Of a DNA stretch of 64,000 bases, positions 8,355 through 17,857 are shown one piece after another. Location: contig OZ241915.1 in NCBI GenBank assembly GCA_965203795.1, positions 1,240,001 to 1,304,000 of the forward strand, in the 5' to 3' direction. The stretch's first letter is position 1, and each line of letters starts with the position of its first letter. The translations under genes were made by a program, and so were the position numbers. This stretch comes from CBDBBY01 sp965203795. GTDB lineage: Bacteria; Pseudomonadota; Alphaproteobacteria; Rhodobacterales; Rhodobacteraceae. The notes under the pieces are model-generated. The model searched no databases. It was given only the letters and a program-made list of their open reading frames with translations, and was not told where the DNA came from.

Positions 8355-9847
8355 ATGCGCAAGGTGGTTGAGGAGCAATCCTGGCTGGGCTCGGTCGATA
8401 TCGGGTCGATCAAGCTGGACGCGAAGTCCCGGGACGACATCCCCGCGGTCCTGATCGGTCTTCAGGCGATCCGGAACGACAAGGCGGCGCGGGAGGAGCT
8501 GTTCCGGCTGCTGGACGCGCGCGTCCTTCCGGACCGCCGCCGGGACACGGGCCGCCCGGGGATGCATCTCTGGCGGGTCCTGGTGATGGGCGTGCCGAGC
8601 AGGGCATGAACTGCGACTACGACCGTCTTCGGGAGATAGCGGACAGGCACGCCGACGTGCAGGCCTTCCTGGGCCACGACGTCTGGTTCGAGCCCTGCTT
8701 CCACGAGCTCCGGAACATCATGGACAATGTCGGGCTGCCGGCGCCCGAGCTTCTTCGGGAGGCGGACCGCCTGGTCGTGTCGACGGGGCACAAGGTGGCG
8801 GGAAAAAAGCCTGGCGCAGCGTTGGCCGGCGCTGCGGCCCGTTCGTGGCGGAGACGGACGTCCGCCATCCGACCGACTTCGGCCTGCTTCGGGATTCGGT
8901 CCGCTGCCTCGTGCGGGCGGCGTCGCGGGCCTGCGAGGGCCGCGGCGTCCGCGGCTGGCGGCAGCGCGACCACCACCTGGCCGCGGCGGGGAAGCTGTAC
9001 CGGAGGGCGGACACGGCGCCCCGGTGGAGCGCCCGCCCGGAGGAGGTCCTGGCGTTCCTGGCCAGGTCGCTGGAGCTGGCCGCGAAGGCGAAGGGCTCGC
9101 TCGGGCCGCTCCGGGCGGCGGGCTGCCCGAAGCGCGCCCTGGCGGAAATCCGGAGGCTGGTCGGCCATGTGCCGAGATTGGCGTTCCGGACCGCCCGCCG
9201 GGTGCTGAAGGAGGAGGCGATCCCGCACCAGGAGAAGCTGTTCCCGGTCTTCGAGGAGCACACCCGGCGGATCGCCAAGGGCAAGGCCGGCAAGCCCGTC
9301 GAGCTCGGGGTTCCGGTGTGCATCGTCGAGGACGGCGGCGGGTTCATCCTCGACCACGAGATCATGTGGACGGGCGGCGACACGCATGTCGCGGTCCCGC
9401 TGGTCGGGAGATGCCGGGAGGCGTTCCCGGACCTGCGGGCCTGCAGCTTCGACCGGGGCTTCCTGTACCTCTCCCGGCACTTGACGGCCCGCTGACGTCC
9501 TTGTCAGCCGAACCGGGGTTCCGGGGCAACCGCCAACCCTCGCCAAGGGCTGGAGCGCGAAGCGCGACAGGCCGAGGCGAGGGTTCGAATCCCCATCGAG
9601 TTCGGCGATGATCGGACGAGCTCCGCCCGTTCCGGGCGGAGGGGCGGCGCGGCGCAGGCATCCGGGCGTGGAGTCGGCGATCAACGGCCTGGAGCGCCGC
9701 GGCCTCGGCCGGGTGCGGCTGCGCGGGCGGGACCGGTTCGAGCTGGCTGTCGGCCTCTCCGTCCTCGCCGCCAACATCCACCGGCTCGGGCGGATCCTGC
9801 GCGACCGCGAGCGGCTGCGGCCGGAACGGCGCAAACGCGCCGCCTGA
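8355..9847 (+). pseudogene. ISNCY-family transposase, multiple frameshifts and insertion
   Basis: The start MRKVVEEQSWLGSVDIGSIK and GRPGMHLWRVLVMG identify the ISNCY group. The frame changes near 8590 (then NCDYDRLREIADRHADVQAF, LGHDVWF) and near 8815 (then ETDVRHPTDFGLLRDSVRC, GWRQRDHH, HQEKLFPVFEEHTRRIAKGK, CIVEDGGGFILDHEIM, CSFDRGF). The frame stops at 9495 beside palindrome R3. Family text resumes at about 9650 with HPGVESAINGLERRGLGRV and ends at 9847. At least three lesions make it a dead copy. Confidence 0.8.
9535..9585. repeat. GC-rich palindromic repeat, copy R3
   Basis: AACCCTCGCC (9535-9544) pairs exactly with GGCGAGGGTT (9576-9585) around a GGAGCGCGAAGCGCGACA core that matches the R1/R2 core. 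It sits in the middle of the ISNCY transposase gene. As after R2, TTCGAATC follows the right arm. Confidence 0.75.
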
Positions 9848-10073
9848 GCGGCGCCCTCCCCGAAATCCCGGCGGGCCGCAGGGCGGCAGGCGGCGGAGCC
9901 TGCGCCGGACCCCCGGAAAACCGTCGCCGACGCCGAAAATCCGGCCTCCCGAGCCGGATTCGCTCCGTCCCGGCTCGAAACGCGCCGCGCCGGGTCCCGG
10001 CGAGGCCATTGCGCCCGACCGAAATCCGGCCGTACAGCGAAAACGACGGGTTCTCTGCCAGACACGAGTTAGA

Positions 10074-11881
10074 CTGAACTTCACGGGCCAAAAACGCAAT
10101 TTTCGCTTGTCTGCAAGGCCTTTTTCCGTTTTCCATCTGCCAGCTGCTGGGAACATTTTCGCCAAGTCGACGCCCAGCAGCTCGAACGCCCTGCGCTGGC
10201 CGGGCGTCGGGGTCGTGACCGCCGGGATGGTTCCGGAGGAGCCGAGCGCCGCCTCGTTCAGGGCGATGGTCGAGAGATCGGCGAGCAATGTATGGAAGCT
10301 GTGCGCGGTTTCGCCGTCCCGCGCGCGCTTGCTCGCGGCCTTGCTCCGGGCCGAGGGCGACGGCTTCGCCGGCGCGACCGGCGAGGTCCGCCGCGCCCGG
10401 GCGGCTTCCGGATCGTCCTCGTCGAACAGGGCCGGGGCCAGCCGCCTCCGCATGTGCCATTCGGCATGGCAGGCGAGCATGCACAGGAAGATGTGGGCGC
10501 GGACATGGGCTTCGCTGTGGACGAAGACCGGCCGCACCTTCAGCCGCCCGGTCTTGATCTGCCGGAACGCCTGCTCAACCTTCGAGAGGCTCTTGTAGGC
10601 CTCGACCGCCTCGTCCGGGCCGATGCTTCCGGCGCCGAGGCTGGTGCGGACCACATGGATTCCGTCAAGCGCCGCCTCGCGGTCGATTTTCTCCTGGAGC
10701 CGCCGCCACGAGAGGCCGCCGTCCCCGCATTCGATCTCGAAGTGCTTGGCGACCTTGAGGCGGGCGGTGTCCGCGCCGACGCGGCAGGCGATGGCCTCCC
10801 TGCCGCGCAGCCGGGACCCGCGGCTTCCGGCGGCGCGCCGGATCTCCTCGAGCCTGCCCTCCATCGCATCCAGCAGCTCCCCGCGCTTGCGCCGCCGCTC
10901 GTCGCGGAGCCGGGGATTGAAGCAGACCATCAGCCGCTCGCCCGGGAAGTCCGGGCTGGCGGTCCCGGCGATGGCATCCGGAACCGGGACGTCCGCTGTC
11001 AGGGGGCCCTTCGCCAGCTTCCGGATGTCTGCGGATTTCAGCGCGGAGATCCAGTCGAGGCCCGCCGGAGCCAGCTCCTCGCGGGTCCGGGCGCCCGCGG
11101 TCATCCCCCGGTCGCCGACAAGCGCGACCCGCTCGAGTCCGAATCGTCCGCGGATCTTCTCGATCTGGCGGCCCAGCGTCGCCGGATCGGCCGCGTTGCC
11201 CTTGAAGGCCTCGACCGCGACCGGGCACCCCTCGCGGTCGCACAGCAGCCCGAACTCGATCTGCTTCCGGTCCCGCCTGCCGTCCCGGCTGTGGCCGAAC
11301 GCGGCCAGCGTGTTCCGGCGTCCCTCGACATGGCTGGAGCTCAGGTCGTAGAGGATCAAAGCCTCCCCCGCGAGGCGGCGGTTCGCCAGGCTCCGCTCGA
11401 TCCAGGGCTGGCGGTCGAGAAGCCAGTCCAGCATGCCGGGCATCTCGTTCCCGGCCACGCCGCCGAGGCCGAGCATGGCGCCGAGGCTCGACGAGGCCGT
11501 CCCCTCCGAAAGGGTCCGCGCCGTGCCGAGCTTCGAAAGCGGGTCGGCGATCCGGGCGGCGATGGCGGCGAGCGCGAGGCGCCGGCTGCGGCAGTCCTTG
11601 CGCGCGAGGATCCGCTCGAAGCCAAGGCTCTTCAGGGTGCCGAGGATCGCGGCGGCGTGGCCGTGCGGCAGGGAGCGGCGGATCTCGAGCCGGCCGCCGC
11701 CCTCCGGCAGGAACGCCTTCGCCCGGACGACCGCGCGGATCCCCTCGACAAGCCACGGCGGATGCCGGGCGGGGTTGGCGACGGTCTCCTTGCGGACGCG
11801 CTTCCCTTCGCGCCAGTGGCGGCGCAGCAGGATCGTGGGCGGGCTGCCCCGGTTCGGGATGGTGTCGATTCGGCAGTCCAT
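10074..11881 (-). CDS. IS1634-family transposase
   Basis: The protein starts MDCRIDTIPNRGSPPTILLR. Family features follow in order: EGRRNTLAAFGHSRDGRRDR, CPVAVEAFKGNAADPATL, RVALVGDRGMTAG (Asp of the DDE core), LDGIHVVRTSLG, YKSLSKVEQAFRQIKTGRLK (Glu region), and a C-terminal TPTPGQRRAFELLGVD. About 602 codons fit inside the element, the usual size. No stop codon occurs before the element's end; the frame runs on into flanking DNA to 9362, so the natural stop is either lost or supplied by the insertion site. No other defect is visible, so it may be active. Confidence 0.85.
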
Positions 11882-12052
11882 GGGAACCGCCTAGCACGAT
11901 GCGGCACCCTGTACAATTCGGAAATGCGGATTTCTTCGGAAAATTAACATGGGAATGTTTTGGCAGGTTGGAATCGATCTGTACCAAAGAAAAGCCGTTT
12001 CCAAACAACATCTTGCATGCCATTCAGGCGGCTTGAAGCCCGTGAAGTTCAG
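10074..12052. mobile_element. IS1634-family element, well bounded
   Basis: CTGAACTTCACGGGC at 10,074-10,088 is repeated in exact inverse at 12,038-12,052. GTTAGA stands directly outside each end (10,068-10,073 and 12,053-12,058), a 6-base target duplication. The 1,979-bp element contains one long transposase gene on the minus strand and is the best preserved insertion sequence in the window. Confidence 0.9.
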
Positions 12053-12058
12053 GTTAGA

Positions 12059-12526
12059 CACGCGACAATCGCAGCTCCTGCAGAGGGCTCCCAATTGCAA
12101 TTGAGATCGGGACGATATCGGTCTGCGAACGCCGTAGGCCTGTTCAACCGCTCCGTTGCGCTAATTCTTGGCCAATGCGACAGTTCCAAAAATTGGGTTC
12201 GGAGATTACGGCGAACTCGCGTGAGGTACCAAATCTGAAGCAAACGGCAGTTGAAACCTGGATAGGGCATGAGGTGCTGTTATTACTCCAAAACAAATAC
12301 GCCAACCTCAAGCGCTACCGCTTCGGGGACCTTCACAGCTTCCGGCGCGCGTATCCGAATCGTCATCCCGCAGCAAGTCAATCGACAAGGTCCGGCCAGA
12401 AGTGTGAGAATGATTTCAAAATTGATAGGACGCCCGTTCAAATTCTGCCGCTGCAGGGCGAATTCAACGCCCATCGTCTTCGGATCTACGGAAACAACCC
12501 GTTGAAAGAACGAGCCGAAAGACGAA
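12059..12526. other. Gene-free AT-richer stretch
   Basis: The base composition here is clearly less GC-rich than the neighbours. Short frames exist on both strands, but none has a convincing start or recognisable product. It separates the IS1634 element from the end of livM. I see no terminator hairpin. Confidence 0.4.
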
Positions 12527-13825
12527 TCAGCGTTCCGGAATCAAGCCTCGAGGATAGAACCTCATGACCAGCAGCAGAATGAGGCCCATGGTGAGGTAGC
12601 GCATGTGCGCCGCCGAATCGAGGAGATGCTCACGTACCGGATTGCCGTCTGGCAGCCACGCCGTCGCCGCGTCGAGGAGCAGGGCGCCGAGTGGCTCCAC
12701 TTCGATCCAGAAGAACCAGATGAGCATCCCGCCCAGGACCGCTCCGAGGTTGTTGCCAGAGCCGCCCACAATGACCATCACCCAGATCAGGAACGTGAAC
12801 CGCAGGGGCTGGTAGGAGGTCGGCGTGAACTGGCCATCGATCGTGATCATCATGGCACCGGCGATTCCGCACACCGCCGATCCGAGGACGAACACTTGGA
12901 GATGTCGGCCCGTAACGTCCTTACCCATCGCTTCGGCGGCGGTTTCGTTGTCGCGGATCGCGCGCATCATCCGGCCCCAGGGCGAGCTCAACGCGCGTTC
13001 GCAAAGCCAGAGGAGCGCCAGCAGCACCGCCAGGAAAATCCCCATGTAGCAGAGCTTCACGAATATAGACGACGCCTCCATGGCGCCGAAGCCCGCTGAC
13101 TCCGCGGCCTCGATGAAACCGGGGCTTTGCTGGAGGTCGACTTCGTAAGGGACAGGCCGGGGGAGCCCGATGACGTTCTTGACGCCCCGCGTCAGCCATT
13201 CCTCGTTCTTGAGAACGGCCACCACGATCTCGGCGATGCCGAGCGTTGCGATCGCCAGATATTCCGAGCGGAGCCCGAGCGAGATTCTGCCGATCACGAA
13301 TGCCGCTCCCGCGGCAAGCAAGGCGCCGACAGGCCAAGCGAGCAGCACCGGAAGCCCCATGCCGCCGAGATATCCGGTCGACGCGGGATCGACCGCCTCG
13401 ATTGCGGAAACCGCGGGATCGAAAATCCACCGGTAGCCGAAGAATCCGATAACCATGATTGCAATCATTGCTGCTGCGCGGCGGGGCCCGGCCGGAACCC
13501 GCCTCCAAGCAAAAATGCACGCAACGATCGCAGCGGTGCCCGCGATGAGCGCCAGCACGACCAGCAGGCCGCCAGCCGCCCACGCCTCCGCGACCGGAGG
13601 CATCGATACGATGACCACCGCGAGCCCGCCCAAGGCAACAAAACCCGTGACGCCGATGTTGAACAGGCCCGCGTATCCCCACTGGATGTTGACCCCCAGC
13701 GACATGACCGCGGAGATCAGCCCCACGTTGAGGATGGTCAGCGCGACATTCCAGCTCTGGAAAAAGCCCACTCCCAACAGCAGTGCGCCCATGCAGGCGT
13801 AGAGGATCAAGGCTTGGCGGTTCAT
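12527..13825 (-). CDS. livM: Branched-chain-type ABC transporter permease LivM
   Basis: This 432-residue inner-membrane permease starts MNRQALILYACMGALLLG. It has repeated hydrophobic segments, the LivM motif region SLGLRSEYLAIATLGIAEI, and the coupling-helix text RMMRAIRDNETAAEAMGKDV. It would form the translocation channel with LivH and be powered by LivG/LivF. It is longer than typical LivM because of an extra loop near residues 110-150. The start overlaps the livH stop by four bases (ATGA), so the two are translationally coupled. It is the last gene of a five-gene minus-strand importer; the substrate is unknown. Confidence 0.9.
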   Translation of the reverse strand: MNRQALILYACMGALLLGVGFFQSWNVALTILNVGLISAVMSLGVNIQWGYAGLFNIGVTGFVALGGLAVVIVSMPPVAEAWAAGGLLVVLALIAGTAAIVACIFAWRRVPAGPRRAAAMIAIMVIGFFGYRWIFDPAVSAIEAVDPASTGYLGGMGLPVLLAWPVGALLAAGAAFVIGRISLGLRSEYLAIATLGIAEIVVAVLKNEEWLTRGVKNVIGLPRPVPYEVDLQQSPGFIEAAESAGFGAMEASSIFVKLCYMGIFLAVLLALLWLCERALSSPWGRMMRAIRDNETAAEAMGKDVTGRHLQVFVLGSAVCGIAGAMMITIDGQFTPTSYQPLRFTFLIWVMVIVGGSGNNLGAVLGGMLIWFFWIEVEPLGALLLDAATAWLPDGNPVREHLLDSAAHMRYLTMGLILLLVMRFYPRGLIPER

Positions 13826-14832
13826 ATCGTCTGCCCCCGGAAAATCCCGGTCGGGCGGACGAGAAGGACGACGACCAGTATCGCGAACGAAACCGCGAAC
13901 TTGTAGTCGGTGGAAAGGAGCTGCGCCAAGCCGGTAGGCTCGAGCTGCTCGGGCAGAACGTATTTGAGCACCTTCTTGTAGGCGTACGTGACCAGCACTT
14001 CGGAGAAAGCCACGACGTAGCCGCCGACAATCGCGCCGATCGGGCTGCCCAGCCCGCCCAATATTGCCGCGGCGAACATTGGAAGCAGCAGTTGGAAGAA
14101 GGTAAAGGGCTTGAAGATCTTGTCCAAGCCGTAAAGCGTGCCCGCGATGGTTGCCAGCGCGGCGACCATCATCCAGCAGATGAGCACGACCCGTTCGGGA
14201 TTGATCCCGGAGAGCAGGGCGAGGTCCTCGTTGTCGGCGAACGCGCGCATGGACTTGCCGACTCGCGTGCGGTTCAGGAACAGGAACAGAAGGACCATCA
14301 GGATGACAGCGGTCACGATCGTGATGCCTTGGGTGGTCTTGAACGCCAGCCCTTCCTGTAGTCCCGTCAGCGCCTTGAATTCCCGGACGGATATGATGAA
14401 GCGCTCGCCATCGACGAACCGCCTTTCGTCCGGCCCGATCAGCAGCCTTACCATGCCGTTCGTGACCAGCATCACCCCGAGCGACGCGATCACGAGTATC
14501 ACCGGCGCGGATTTCTTCCGCCTGTAGAAGCGGTAGACAAGCCGGTCGAACGCGAGCAGCAGGATGATGGTGGCGACGATCGCCGCGGGAATGGCGAGCA
14601 GTCCCGTCGGGAGCGGGCCAAGACTTACGCCGAGGCCCTGCAGCAGCCACGTGACGAGCACCGAAACCATCGCTCCGAAGGCCATGGTGTCGCCATGGGC
14701 GAAGTTCGCGAAGCGGAGCACCCCGTAGACCAGCGTCACGCCCAGCGCGCCGAGCGCGAGCTGGCTTCCGTAGGTCAACGCCGGGAAGAACACGAAGTTC
14801 CCCAGAACGACGACTGCGTTCAGGAAATCCAT
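13822..14832 (-). CDS. livH: Branched-chain-type ABC transporter permease LivH
   Basis: A 336-residue membrane protein with the LivH signature near the N-terminus (GALGVTLVYGVLRFANFAHG) and the conserved cytoplasmic segment SMRAFADNEDLALLSGINPE, which contacts the ATPases. It also has GGLGSPIGAIVGGYVVAFSE near the C-terminus. It pairs with LivM, whose start overlaps its stop. The gap of 90 bases upstream to livF is short, consistent with one transcript. The family imports branched-chain amino acids, short amides or other small acids. Confidence 0.9.
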   Translation of the reverse strand: MDFLNAVVVLGNFVFFPALTYGSQLALGALGVTLVYGVLRFANFAHGDTMAFGAMVSVLVTWLLQGLGVSLGPLPTGLLAIPAAIVATIILLLAFDRLVYRFYRRKKSAPVILVIASLGVMLVTNGMVRLLIGPDERRFVDGERFIISVREFKALTGLQEGLAFKTTQGITIVTAVILMVLLFLFLNRTRVGKSMRAFADNEDLALLSGINPERVVLICWMMVAALATIAGTLYGLDKIFKPFTFFQLLLPMFAAAILGGLGSPIGAIVGGYVVAFSEVLVTYAYKKVLKYVLPEQLEPTGLAQLLSTDYKFAVSFAILVVVLLVRPTGIFRGQTI

Positions 14833-14922
14833 CAGGCGTTCCTCGGGCCGGAGACGCTGGCGGGACCGCTTGCGCGCGCCTGCATCCGGAATGGCTTCGG
14901 GTGAACCGGGTTCGCCATTTCG

Positions 14923-15642
14923 CTATCCGCCCAGGAACGACCGACGCACTTCGGGGTCGACAAGCAGCACTTCCCCCGCGTCCGTGAACCGGTTCTTCCC
15001 TTGCACCAGGACGAAGCCGGTGTCCGCGATCGCAAGCGCTTGGCGCGCGTTCTGCTCGACCATCAGCACCGATATTCCCATCTTCGCTACCTCGGCAACG
15101 CGCACGAAGATCTCGTCCATCACGATCGGCGACACGCCTGCGGTGGGCTCGTCCAGCATCAGCACCTTCGGGTCGGTCATCAGGGCGCGCCCGAGCGCGA
15201 CCTGCTGTCTCTGTCCGCCCGACAGCTCGCCGGCCTTCTGGGAGCGCTTTTCGCGAAGGATCGGGAACAGATCGTAGACCTGCTCCATCGTCGACGTGAA
15301 ATCGTCCCGCCTCAGGAACGCGCCCATCTCAAGGTTCTCCTCGACCGTCATGGTCGTGAAGATGTTCTGCGTTTGCGGGACGAACGCCATTCCCTTGGCG
15401 ACCCGCTCGTGCGGGGAAAGCCCGGTTATGTCCTCGCCGTCGAAGGTCACGCGGCCGGCCCGGAGGTCGAGCATCCCGAACAGCGCCCGCATCGCCGTCG
15501 ATTTCCCCGCGCCGTTCGGGCCGACGATCACGGAAACGCACCCGCGCTCGACCGAAACTTCGCAGTCAGTGATGATATCCGCGCCGCCGCCGTATCCGCC
15601 GGTCATGTTCTCGCCCGCGAGGAACGCCACTACGGGACCCAC
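14923..15642 (-). CDS. livF: ABC transporter ATPase LivF
   Basis: A 239-residue ATPase with Walker A GPNGAGKST (about residues 41-49), Q-loop FVPQTQNIF, signature LSGGQRQQVALGRAL, Walker B VLMLDEPTAG and an H-loop replaced by VEQNARQAL, the usual LivF variation. It starts 13 bases inside the end of livG, so translation is coupled. It drives import through LivHM together with LivG. Confidence 0.9.
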   Translation of the reverse strand: MGPVVAFLAGENMTGGYGGGADIITDCEVSVERGCVSVIVGPNGAGKSTAMRALFGMLDLRAGRVTFDGEDITGLSPHERVAKGMAFVPQTQNIFTTMTVEENLEMGAFLRRDDFTSTMEQVYDLFPILREKRSQKAGELSGGQRQQVALGRALMTDPKVLMLDEPTAGVSPIVMDEIFVRVAEVAKMGISVLMVEQNARQALAIADTGFVLVQGKNRFTDAGEVLLVDPEVRRSFLGG

Positions 15643-16427
15643 GCGTCGCCGTCGGCGGCGGATTCCCGCCCGGCCTTGGATCCGAGATAGGCTTCGACCA
15701 CCCGCTCGTCGGCCCTGATCGTCTCGGCCGCTCCCTGCGCGAGGATCCGCCCTTCCGCCATGACGACGACGGGATCGCAGAGCCGCGAGATGAAATCGAA
15801 ATCGTGCTCGATCATGCAGAACGTGTAGTTCCGCTCCTTGTTCAGGCGCACGATCGCGTCGCCGATTGTCCTAAGCAGGGTCCGGTTCACGCCCGCTCCG
15901 GCCTCGTCGATGAAGACCACGCGCGCGTCGACCATCATCGTCCGGCCGAGTTCGAGGAGCTTCTTCTGCCCGCCGGAGAGGTTGCCTGCCTGCTCGTCCG
16001 CGAGATGGTCGATCGTCAGGAACTCCAGCACCTCGTCCGTCTTGTCGCGGATCCGGCGCTCCTCCTCGGCAATGCGGGCGCGGCCGAACCAGGTGTTCCA
16101 CAGCGTCTCGCCGGACTGCCCGCCCGGCACCATCATCAGGTTTTCGCGCACGGTGAGCGACGAGAATTCGCGCGCGATCTGGAACGTCCGAAGAAAGCCC
16201 TTGTGGAAAAGGGTGTGGGGCGGGAGGCCGGTGATGCACTCGCCGTCCATGAACACCTGGCCCATCGTCGGAGGATGCACGCCGGCCACCGTGTTGAACA
16301 GCGTCGTCTTGCCGGCGCCGTTCGGCCCGATCAGGCCCGTGATCGTGCCGCGCCCGATGGTCAGCGACACGTCGTCAACGGCGGTGAAGCCACCGAAACG
16401 CTTGGTGACGTTCTCAATGGTGATCAT
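15630..16427 (-). CDS. livG: ABC transporter ATPase LivG
   Basis: A 265-residue ATPase with Walker A GPNGAGKTT, the LivG-type RTFQIAREFSSLTVRENL stretch, signature LSGGQKKLLELGR, Walker B VVFIDEAGAGV and H-loop MIEHDFDFI. The D-loop text DEAGAG replaces the more usual DEPxAG, a noticeable but known variation in this subfamily. Just upstream (16,428-16,612) is a non-coding spacer with hairpins that separates it from the binding-protein gene. Confidence 0.9.
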   Translation of the reverse strand: MITIENVTKRFGGFTAVDDVSLTIGRGTITGLIGPNGAGKTTLFNTVAGVHPPTMGQVFMDGECITGLPPHTLFHKGFLRTFQIAREFSSLTVRENLMMVPGGQSGETLWNTWFGRARIAEEERRIRDKTDEVLEFLTIDHLADEQAGNLSGGQKKLLELGRTMMVDARVVFIDEAGAGVNRTLLRTIGDAIVRLNKERNYTFCMIEHDFDFISRLCDPVVVMAEGRILAQGAAETIRADERVVEAYLGSKAGRESAADGDAWVP

Positions 16428-16571
16428 CTGGAAGGCCGGATCGCGTTCGGAGTGCGCCGACTATGTTGCCAATGTCGCGGAATTGGCAATGCCTTCGCCG
16501 CGCTCGCCGTCGCCGCTTCCAAGCGGTGGCGGGAAACATGCCCGCGGCTGCGGCGGAAACGGAATCGCTTT

Positions 16572-16591
16572 GCCGACGCTTCGGCGTCGGC
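16572..16591. other. UUCG-type hairpin
   Basis: GCCGACGC (16,572-16,579) and GCGTCGGC (16,584-16,591) form an 8-bp stem closed by TTCG on the plus strand. It lies in the spacer between the binding-protein terminator and livG. It could be an mRNA-stabilising structure. Confidence 0.5.
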
Positions 16592-16612
16592 GGTCGCTGT
16601 CGGCGGGGAACG

Positions 16613-16653
16613 CAAAAAAAGAATGGCCGACGGAGCAACGCGCCCCGTCGGCC
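16613..16653 (-). terminator. Intrinsic terminator after the binding-protein gene
   Basis: Read on the minus strand, GGCCGACGG (16,653-16,645) pairs with CCGTCGGCC (16,633-16,625) in a 9-bp GC stem, followed within four bases by a run of seven T residues (16,620-16,614). This is a textbook rho-independent terminator 17 bases after the stop of the binding-protein gene. Partial readthrough to livGFHM would give excess binding protein. Confidence 0.85.
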
Positions 16654-16669
16654 TCGCGTCAATTCGATG

Positions 16670-17857
16670 TCAGCGGTAGCCGATGATTTCGAACGCGCCG
16701 TTCTGCACTTCGTACTCGGCGTAGTTTCCGGCCGCTTCGCCCGGACCGATCAGCTCGACGTCCGACGCGCCGACATAGTCGATTTCGCCGCCGTCCATCA
16801 GGATCTGCAGTCCCTTCGCCAGTTCGCCGGGAAGAATCGGTTCGCCCGGCGCGTTGGCCACGTCGAAGACCTTGTCCTTCAGGTCGGCGCTGCTGGACGA
16901 TCCGGCAGCCTGCATCGCGAGCATGATCAAAGCGGCGGCGTCGTACGACTCCGGCGCGAACGGCGAAGCGCCGTCGAATCCGGCTTCCGCCGCCATCGCG
17001 TGCATGAGGCCCGCGCCTTCGCTGTCCGTTCCGGGAGCTTGGCCGAACGAGCCGTTGAGGTCGGAACCGACATTTTCCGCGAGGCTGTCGCCGATCATGC
17101 CGTCAGGAAGAACGAAGGTGTCGAACGCGCCCGTGTCCAAGGACGACTGGATGATGCCAAGGCCGCCCTGGTCCAGATATCCGGCAACCACCAGCACTTC
17201 GCCGCCCGCGGCGTCGAGCGCGGCGACTTCAGCGGAGTAATCGCCTTTGCCGTCCTCGTGGGAGGCGTTGATGGTCACGGTTCCGCCCGCTGCGGTGAAC
17301 GCGCCTTCGAAGCTGTCAGCCAAGCCTTTGCCGTAATCGTTGTTCGTGTAAGTGACGGCGACCTCTCCGATTCCGCGATCCATGAGGATCTCCGCCATGA
17401 CGACGCCCTGCCTCTTGTCCGAGGGCGCCGTCCGGAAGAACAGGCCGTCATCCTCCGCCGTCGAAAGCGCCGGGGAGGTCGCGGAAGGCGAGATCATCAC
17501 GATGCCGTTCGGACGCGCGACGTTCTGAAGCATCGAACCCGTGACGCCCGAGCAGTCGCCGCCGACAATCGCGCTCACGTTGTCGGCATTCACCAGCTTC
17601 TCGGTTGCCGCCACCGCCGCCGCCGAATCGATGCAGGTCGTGTCGCCGCGCACCGCGACCACCGTCGAGCCGCCCAGCAGCAAGCCGGAAGCGCTGACTT
17701 CGTCGATCGCCATTTCGGCGCCGCCGGCCATGTCCGGCGTGAGTGATTCGATCGGTCCCGTGAACCCCAGGACCACGCCGATCTTGATTTCCTGTGCGGA
17801 AGCGGCGGACGCCGCGACCGCGGCTGCCGAAGCAGCGATAATCGCCAATTTTTTCAT
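16670..17857 (-). CDS. ABC transporter periplasmic binding protein (LivK-like)
   Basis: This 395-residue protein starts MKKLAIIAA with a Sec signal peptide, cleaved near residue 21 (ASAQE). The mature part is a type 1 periplasmic binding fold: IKIGVVLGFTGPIESL, AEMAIDEV, GDCSGVTGSM, and AVTYTNNDYGKGLADSFEGA. GGAGA at a 6-7 base distance supports the start. A strong terminator follows. It captures the solute for LivHMGF; Asp/Ser/Tyr pocket residues cannot be assigned to a ligand by eye. Confidence 0.9.
   Translation of the reverse strand: MKKLAIIAASAAAVAASAASAQEIKIGVVLGFTGPIESLTPDMAGGAEMAIDEVSASGLLLGGSTVVAVRGDTTCIDSAAAVAATEKLVNADNVSAIVGGDCSGVTGSMLQNVARPNGIVMISPSATSPALSTAEDDGLFFRTAPSDKRQGVVMAEILMDRGIGEVAVTYTNNDYGKGLADSFEGAFTAAGGTVTINASHEDGKGDYSAEVAALDAAGGEVLVVAGYLDQGGLGIIQSSLDTGAFDTFVLPDGMIGDSLAENVGSDLNGSFGQAPGTDSEGAGLMHAMAAEAGFDGASPFAPESYDAAALIMLAMQAAGSSSSADLKDKVFDVANAPGEPILPGELAKGLQILMDGGEIDYVGASDVELIGPGEAAGNYAEYEVQNGAFEIIGYR

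Larger units (their letters stand above)
8231..9850. mobile_element. ISNCY-type element (decayed)
   Basis: The element carries an ISNCY-type transposase gene. The 5' boundary is placed at the shared block CAACGCGTTGAAT (8231-8243), because the same block begins two other remnants of this element at 34,671 and, inverted, at 38,330. The 3' boundary just after 9847 is not defined by an inverted repeat that I can see. Confidence 0.6.

Noticed and set aside
9500..9600. Possible tRNA, because GGGTTCGAATCCC resembles a T-loop
   Set aside because: No matching acceptor, D or anticodon stems can be drawn around it, and the same TTCGAATC follows palindrome R2. It belongs to the palindromic repeat family.
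9362..10073. C-terminal continuation of the IS1634 transposase as a real domain
   Set aside because: It lies outside the terminal repeat and target duplication, is antisense to the ISNCY gene, and is Pro/Arg/Gly-rich without homology. It is readthrough only.
10292..11947. Long plus-strand frame across the IS1634 element
   Set aside because: Antisense shadow of the intact transposase; its text is Arg/Ala/Pro-rich with no domain, and it crosses the element boundary.
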